Shown piece after piece: positions 30,998-34,043 of a DNA stretch of 34,043 nt. The position numbers were made by a program, and so were the translations under genes. Position 1 is the first letter of the stretch. The number at the start of each line of letters is the position of its first letter. The notes beneath the pieces were generated by a model. That model was not told the origin of the DNA, did not search any database, and worked only from the letters and a program-made list of their open reading frames with translations. This DNA comes from Streptomyces torulosus (GTDB lineage Bacteria > Actinomycetota > Actinomycetes > Streptomycetales > Streptomycetaceae), in the NCBI RefSeq assembly GCF_001419765.1, contig NZ_LIRK01000036.1:1-34043 (forward strand). The letters run 5' to 3'.

Positions 30998-32422
30998 TCA
31001 GACCGTCAGCGCGACGGCGGCGTCACTGACGACCGCTTTGCCCGCGAGGCGCCCGAAGGTCATCGACCGCAGGCCCGAGCTGCCCGATGGGTACTCGTTG
31101 TAGAAGATGCCGGCGATCTCCCCCGCCGCGTACAGGCCGGGGACCGGCTTGCCCGCCGGGGTGAGCACGCGGCTCGAGCCGTCGACGCGGAGCCCCCCGT
31201 AGGTGAAGCAGATGCGCGGGGCGATCGGCCACGCCGAGTAGGGCCCCTCGGTGAGAGGCGCGGCGAAGTTGCTCTTGGCCGGCGACAGGCCGCGCGTGCC
31301 GATGCCGTCCAGGGGCGTGAACGGGTTGATGGTGTTCCCCTGGACCGCCGCGTTGAACTCCTCCACCGTCTGCGTGAGGGCGGCGGCGTCGATGCCCAGC
31401 TGCGTCGCGAGCTCCGCGATCGTCTCGGCCACGACGGGTTCCGCCGCGCCGTCGTTCATCGCGGTCGCCCAGGGCACGGTGCGCTGGGCGCCGGCGTCGA
31501 TGATGGCGTACGCGGTGCCGATCTGCTTGCGGAAGATCTCGTTGGCCACCCGGTCGAACTGCAGGTCGTATCCCTGGCGGGCCTCGTCCATGAACCGACG
31601 GCCGTCGCCGTCGACGAGGATGCCGTAGTACCACGCGCCCACGAGCGGTTCCGGACCGGTGACCCGCGGGTCGCACGGCTCGATGTGCGCACCGTCGAAC
31701 TGTCCGGCCGTGTCCGCTCCCACCTCGACCGCCATCCGGATGCCGTCGCCGCGGTTGTTGTCGGTTCCCGGCGACACCGTCGTGAGCTGGTGGGCATGGG
31801 GAAGGTAGCGGGTCAGCATCTCCGGGTTGCCCTCGAATCCGCCGCACGCCAGCACGACGGCGCGGGACTCCATTGTGACGGTGGCGCCGTTGGCGGCCGT
31901 CACGACGAGACCGGCGATCGAGCCGTCTTCGGCCACGACGAGCTCGCGCGCGGTCGTCTCATAGAAGAACGAACCGCCCGCGGCGGTGATGCGGGGCACG
32001 TACGCCTCGATGACCGCCCGGCCGCCGCCCTCGATGTTCCAGCTGTAACCCGACGGCGAGAAGGGGCTCGGCGAGCTCGGGGTCTGTACCCCCGCCTCGT
32101 GCAGCCACCGCAGCGTGGTGGGCACGTTGCTGCCGAACGCCTCGATGTAGTCCTCGTTGGCGCGGGCACCGGCGTTCTCCCGCACGTTCCGCTGCCACGA
32201 CGGGTCCAGCTCTCCGTCGCCGGTGAGTCGCAGGTACGCGTGCGTCCACGCCGTCGAGCCGCCGCGGTCCCCCTCGGCGGCACGCTCGAGCACGGCGACC
32301 CGGAGCGACCGCCCCTCGGCCGCCGCGTCCTCGAGGGCGGCGCGCGCGGCGGACAGACCGGCGAAACCGTGTCCCACCACGACCAGGTCCCACGACCCCT
32401 TCAGTTCATCGATGATCCCCAT
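30998..32422 (-). CDS. FAD-dependent dehydrogenase, fumarate reductase/TcuA/KstD-like
   Basis: A 474-residue flavoprotein of the fumarate reductase/succinate dehydrogenase superfamily. FAD motif GHGFAG (17-22), RGGSTAWTHAYLRL after the second strand, CGGFEGNPEM, and C-terminal YAAGEIAG plus YPSGSSGLRSMTFGR closing the FAD site. Relatives include tricarballylate dehydrogenase and ketosteroid 1-dehydrogenases, which desaturate a C-C bond. It could introduce the double bond that the hydratase-like protein acts on. ATG 32422 follows AAGGAG. No signal peptide and no covalent-flavin site were seen. Confidence 0.85.
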   Translation of the reverse strand: MGIIDELKGSWDLVVVGHGFAGLSAARAALEDAAAEGRSLRVAVLERAAEGDRGGSTAWTHAYLRLTGDGELDPSWQRNVRENAGARANEDYIEAFGSNVPTTLRWLHEAGVQTPSSPSPFSPSGYSWNIEGGGRAVIEAYVPRITAAGGSFFYETTARELVVAEDGSIAGLVVTAANGATVTMESRAVVLACGGFEGNPEMLTRYLPHAHQLTTVSPGTDNNRGDGIRMAVEVGADTAGQFDGAHIEPCDPRVTGPEPLVGAWYYGILVDGDGRRFMDEARQGYDLQFDRVANEIFRKQIGTAYAIIDAGAQRTVPWATAMNDGAAEPVVAETIAELATQLGIDAAALTQTVEEFNAAVQGNTINPFTPLDGIGTRGLSPAKSNFAAPLTEGPYSAWPIAPRICFTYGGLRVDGSSRVLTPAGKPVPGLYAAGEIAGIFYNEYPSGSSGLRSMTFGRLAGKAVVSDAAVALTV

Positions 32423-32503
32423 GATCACTCCTTCTTGTCGTCGCTGACAAAAGCACAGGTAACTTCGAGGTCGGCCAAGTCGCACGATCGAGCCTGTGCG
32501 GCG

Positions 32504-32566
32504 ACCATAAGACGGCTCGAGCGCGACTACAACCATCTAGTTGATTGAAATCAACTAGATGGTTGA
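32504..32566. promoter_or_regulatory. 36-bp double operator with dehydrogenase promoter
   Basis: Perfect inverted repeat with 17-base arms (32530-32546 and 32549-32565) around GA. Each arm contains an island operator: TCAACTAGATGGTTGA at 32551-32566 and its near-copy on the other strand at 32544-32529. For the leftward dehydrogenase gene, TTGTAG (32532-32527), 17 bases and TATGGT (32509-32504) make a good promoter with the operator over the -35. The same sites lie about 60 bases upstream of the rightward hydrolase remnant. Confidence 0.75.
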
Positions 32567-32622
32567 CCGCGTGTCGATCGCGTGCGAGGCTCGACGCACT
32601 GCGCCGCCGACCCGAGGGATTC

Positions 32623-33610
32623 ATGAGCCGGCTCGACCACAGCATTGGCGAACGACACGCGCGCCTCCTGCGCGATGAGTTCGTCGCCGTTCGCGACGGG
32701 GCCGACGCACTCGGCCTCCCCGCCCCCAGGTGCATCGGGAGTCGTTCGAGGTCACGAGCGGACGACGACTCAGCGGCATCCGCTGGGGAGAGGCGACCCC
32801 GCTCGCGCTCTTCCTGCACCCCGGGGGCCTGAACGCCCACTCCTGGGACTCGCTCCTCGTGCGCCTGGACCTCCCGGCGATCGCCGTCGACCTTCCGGGG
32901 CACGGACACTCCAGCTGGAGGGACGACTTCGACTACCGCCCCGAGACGATGGCCGACGGTCTCGCCCCACTCCTGCGAACTCGCCACGGCTGGACCCCTG
33001 CACTTCGTCGGTCAGTCGATGGGCGCACTCGTGGCCGCCGCCCTCGCCGGCCGCCAACGCGAACTCGTTCGCCGGCCTGGTGACGATCGACATCACCCCG
33101 AGCAGCCACCCCTCCCCCGCCCACAGCGAGCCCGTTCGCGACTTCATCAACGGCCCGTCCAGCTTCGCCAGCTACGAGGAGGTCGTCGACCGCGGGATCG
33201 CAACGGGAATCGGGCGCGATCGCGCCACTCTGGAGCGGGGAGTCATCCTCAACACGCGCCGACGAGAGGACGGCCGTCCCTCTTCCGACACCACTTCGCC
33301 TCTCCCTCCGAGACGGCCCGGCGGCCCGGCCCGCACTCGAAGACGTGACGCGACTGTGCAGTGCGATGGCGCACGTTCCCGGCGACTGGCAGCTCCTGGT
33401 GACCGGGACGCGCGGCATCGTCGAGCGGGACGAGGTCGTCGAATTCCTACGGCGCACCCCCGGCGCACGTCACGAGGAGCTGGTCGCCGGCCACAACGTC
33501 GAGCGCGACGCCCCCGACGCCCTCGCCCGCGTCTTGAGAGAGCACCTCGACGGTCATCGCGAGCCCGACCGGCGCGACGCGCCCCCGGGAGGGTCGCGAA
33601 CCGGTCGCTG
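32623..33610 (+). pseudogene. Alpha/beta hydrolase with multiple frameshifts
   Basis: ATG 32623 with GAGGGA upstream opens MSRLDHSIGERHARLLRDEF. Shifts near 32730, 32985, 33055, 33275 and 33340 are needed to read on: SGIRWGEATPLALFLHPGGL, IAVDLPGHGHS, LHFVGQSMGALVAAALAG (nucleophile Ser), AGLVTIDITPSSHPS, DWQLLVTGTRGIVERDEVVE and LVAGHNVERDAPD (catalytic His). Length and motifs are otherwise complete, so it was recently functional or the lesions are sequencing errors. The 3' end runs into an IS5-type element. Controlled by the double operator. Confidence 0.75.
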
Positions 33611-34043
33611 GGCCCTGTCGTCAAAGTGATCTCGGGTTGTGGATCACGGAGTGGTGATACGCCGCCATGAACTGTTCGATGCCGAGTGGGAACTCGTGCG
33701 GCCGCTGCTGCCCCAGCCGGTGCTGGGGCGGCCACGGAGCGGTACGGGTCTGGGGCCACGTTGCACACCCGTTTCCGCCGGTGGGCGGCGGACGGCACGT
33801 TCGAGCGGACGCTCCGGGCCGCCCAGGCCGACGCGGACGCGGCGGGCGACATCGAGTGGCTGGTGTCGGTGGACTCCAGCATCGTCCGGGCCCACCAGCA
33901 CGCCGGCGGAGCCCGAAAAGGGGGCTCCGCAGCCCGGCTACCGGACGGTCCCGCGGCGGGCTGACCAGCAAGACATCTCATGTCGCTAGAGGTCAACTTC
34001 GCGAGTCAGGCCGCGAGCGCGACGGGCAGGGGGAAGGCCCGCC
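33611..34043 (+). mobile_element. IS5-family element, degraded, runs to window edge
   Basis: A plus-strand transposase in several frames: IRRHELFDAEWELVRPLLPQ, then LHTRFRRWAADGTFERTLRA, GDIEWLVSVDSSIVRAHQHA, then GRSRGGLTSKT. These match IS5-type transposase up to the first catalytic Asp region (SVDSSIVRAHQ), with an internal deletion after PLLPQ and frameshifts near 33760 and 33920. GGCCCTGTCGTCAAAG at 33611 could be its left terminal repeat, where hydrolase sequence stops. After SKT (about 33975) nothing matches. Confidence 0.65.

Noticed and set aside
30866..32548. 560-residue plus-strand frame
   Set aside because: Antisense of the flavoprotein dehydrogenase; no motif, no ribosome site.
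15560..33975. Intact composite transposon with matching IS5 ends
   Set aside because: The two IS5 fragments belong to visibly different transposase subgroups and both are broken; no matching terminal repeats were found.
1..34043. CRISPR arrays, tRNA or rRNA genes
   Set aside because: No regularly spaced repeats, no tRNA-like cloverleaf pattern and no rRNA sequence were recognised in any part.

Overview
The window reads as high-GC actinobacterial DNA. Third codon positions are mostly G or C, there are many GTG starts and many 4-base ATGA/GTGA stop-start overlaps, and the left half carries Streptomyces-like genes (a YunG-like protein, IS21, IS3 and IS5 relics). No rRNA, tRNA or CRISPR array was seen. 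The content is almost entirely accessory catabolism, in three modules separated by insertion-sequence debris.

Module 1 (1-9276) is a divergent pair of operons. Leftward from 5243 run a His/Cys-type ferredoxin, a ferredoxin reductase, an acetoacetate-decarboxylase-fold protein, a HpaE-like semialdehyde dehydrogenase, a HpaD-like extradiol ring-cleavage dioxygenase and a HpaG-like FAH-fold enzyme cut by the window edge. Rightward run a glutamine-synthetase-like ligase, a cytochrome P450 and a luciferase-like flavin/F420 oxidoreductase. In the 318-base gap between them, both divergent promoters appear to carry a TTTG-N4-CAAA dyad at the transcription start. The set looks like P450 oxidation plus meta-cleavage of an aromatic compound. 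The ligase suggests, without proof, an amine substrate.

The zone 9277-16340 holds a decayed F420-reductase fragment, a YunG-like gene running into an IS21 relic (istA and istB, both frameshifted) and an SDR remnant. It also holds an intact Baeyer-Villiger monooxygenase/patatin operon divergent from a TetR gene (operator 14475-14497), then fused IS3 and IS5 transposase remnants.

Module 3 (16368-33610) is a probable acquired catabolic island of about 17 kb. It holds a P450-SDR-[2Fe-2S] ferredoxin-reductase operon. A seven-gene operon follows: enoyl-CoA hydratase-like, two CaiB CoA-transferase subunits, Ltp2-like thiolase-fold protein, DUF35 partner, alpha/beta hydrolase and a third, permuted CaiB protein. 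A TetR regulator, an aldehyde dehydrogenase and a flavoprotein dehydrogenase complete it. One 16-bp operator motif (consensus TCAACYAGATRGTTGA) occurs in every promoter region of the island, including that of the tetR, which suggests a self-contained regulon. The logic suggests oxidation of an alkyl or alicyclic compound to an acid, CoA transfer without ATP, desaturation, hydration and retro-aldol cleavage. The substrate is unknown.

The island edges are degraded: two transporter fragments are joined 3' to 3' near 30687, an alpha/beta hydrolase carries about five frameshifts, and an IS5-family remnant closes the window. Because many lesions look like single-base indels, some pseudogene calls could be assembly errors.
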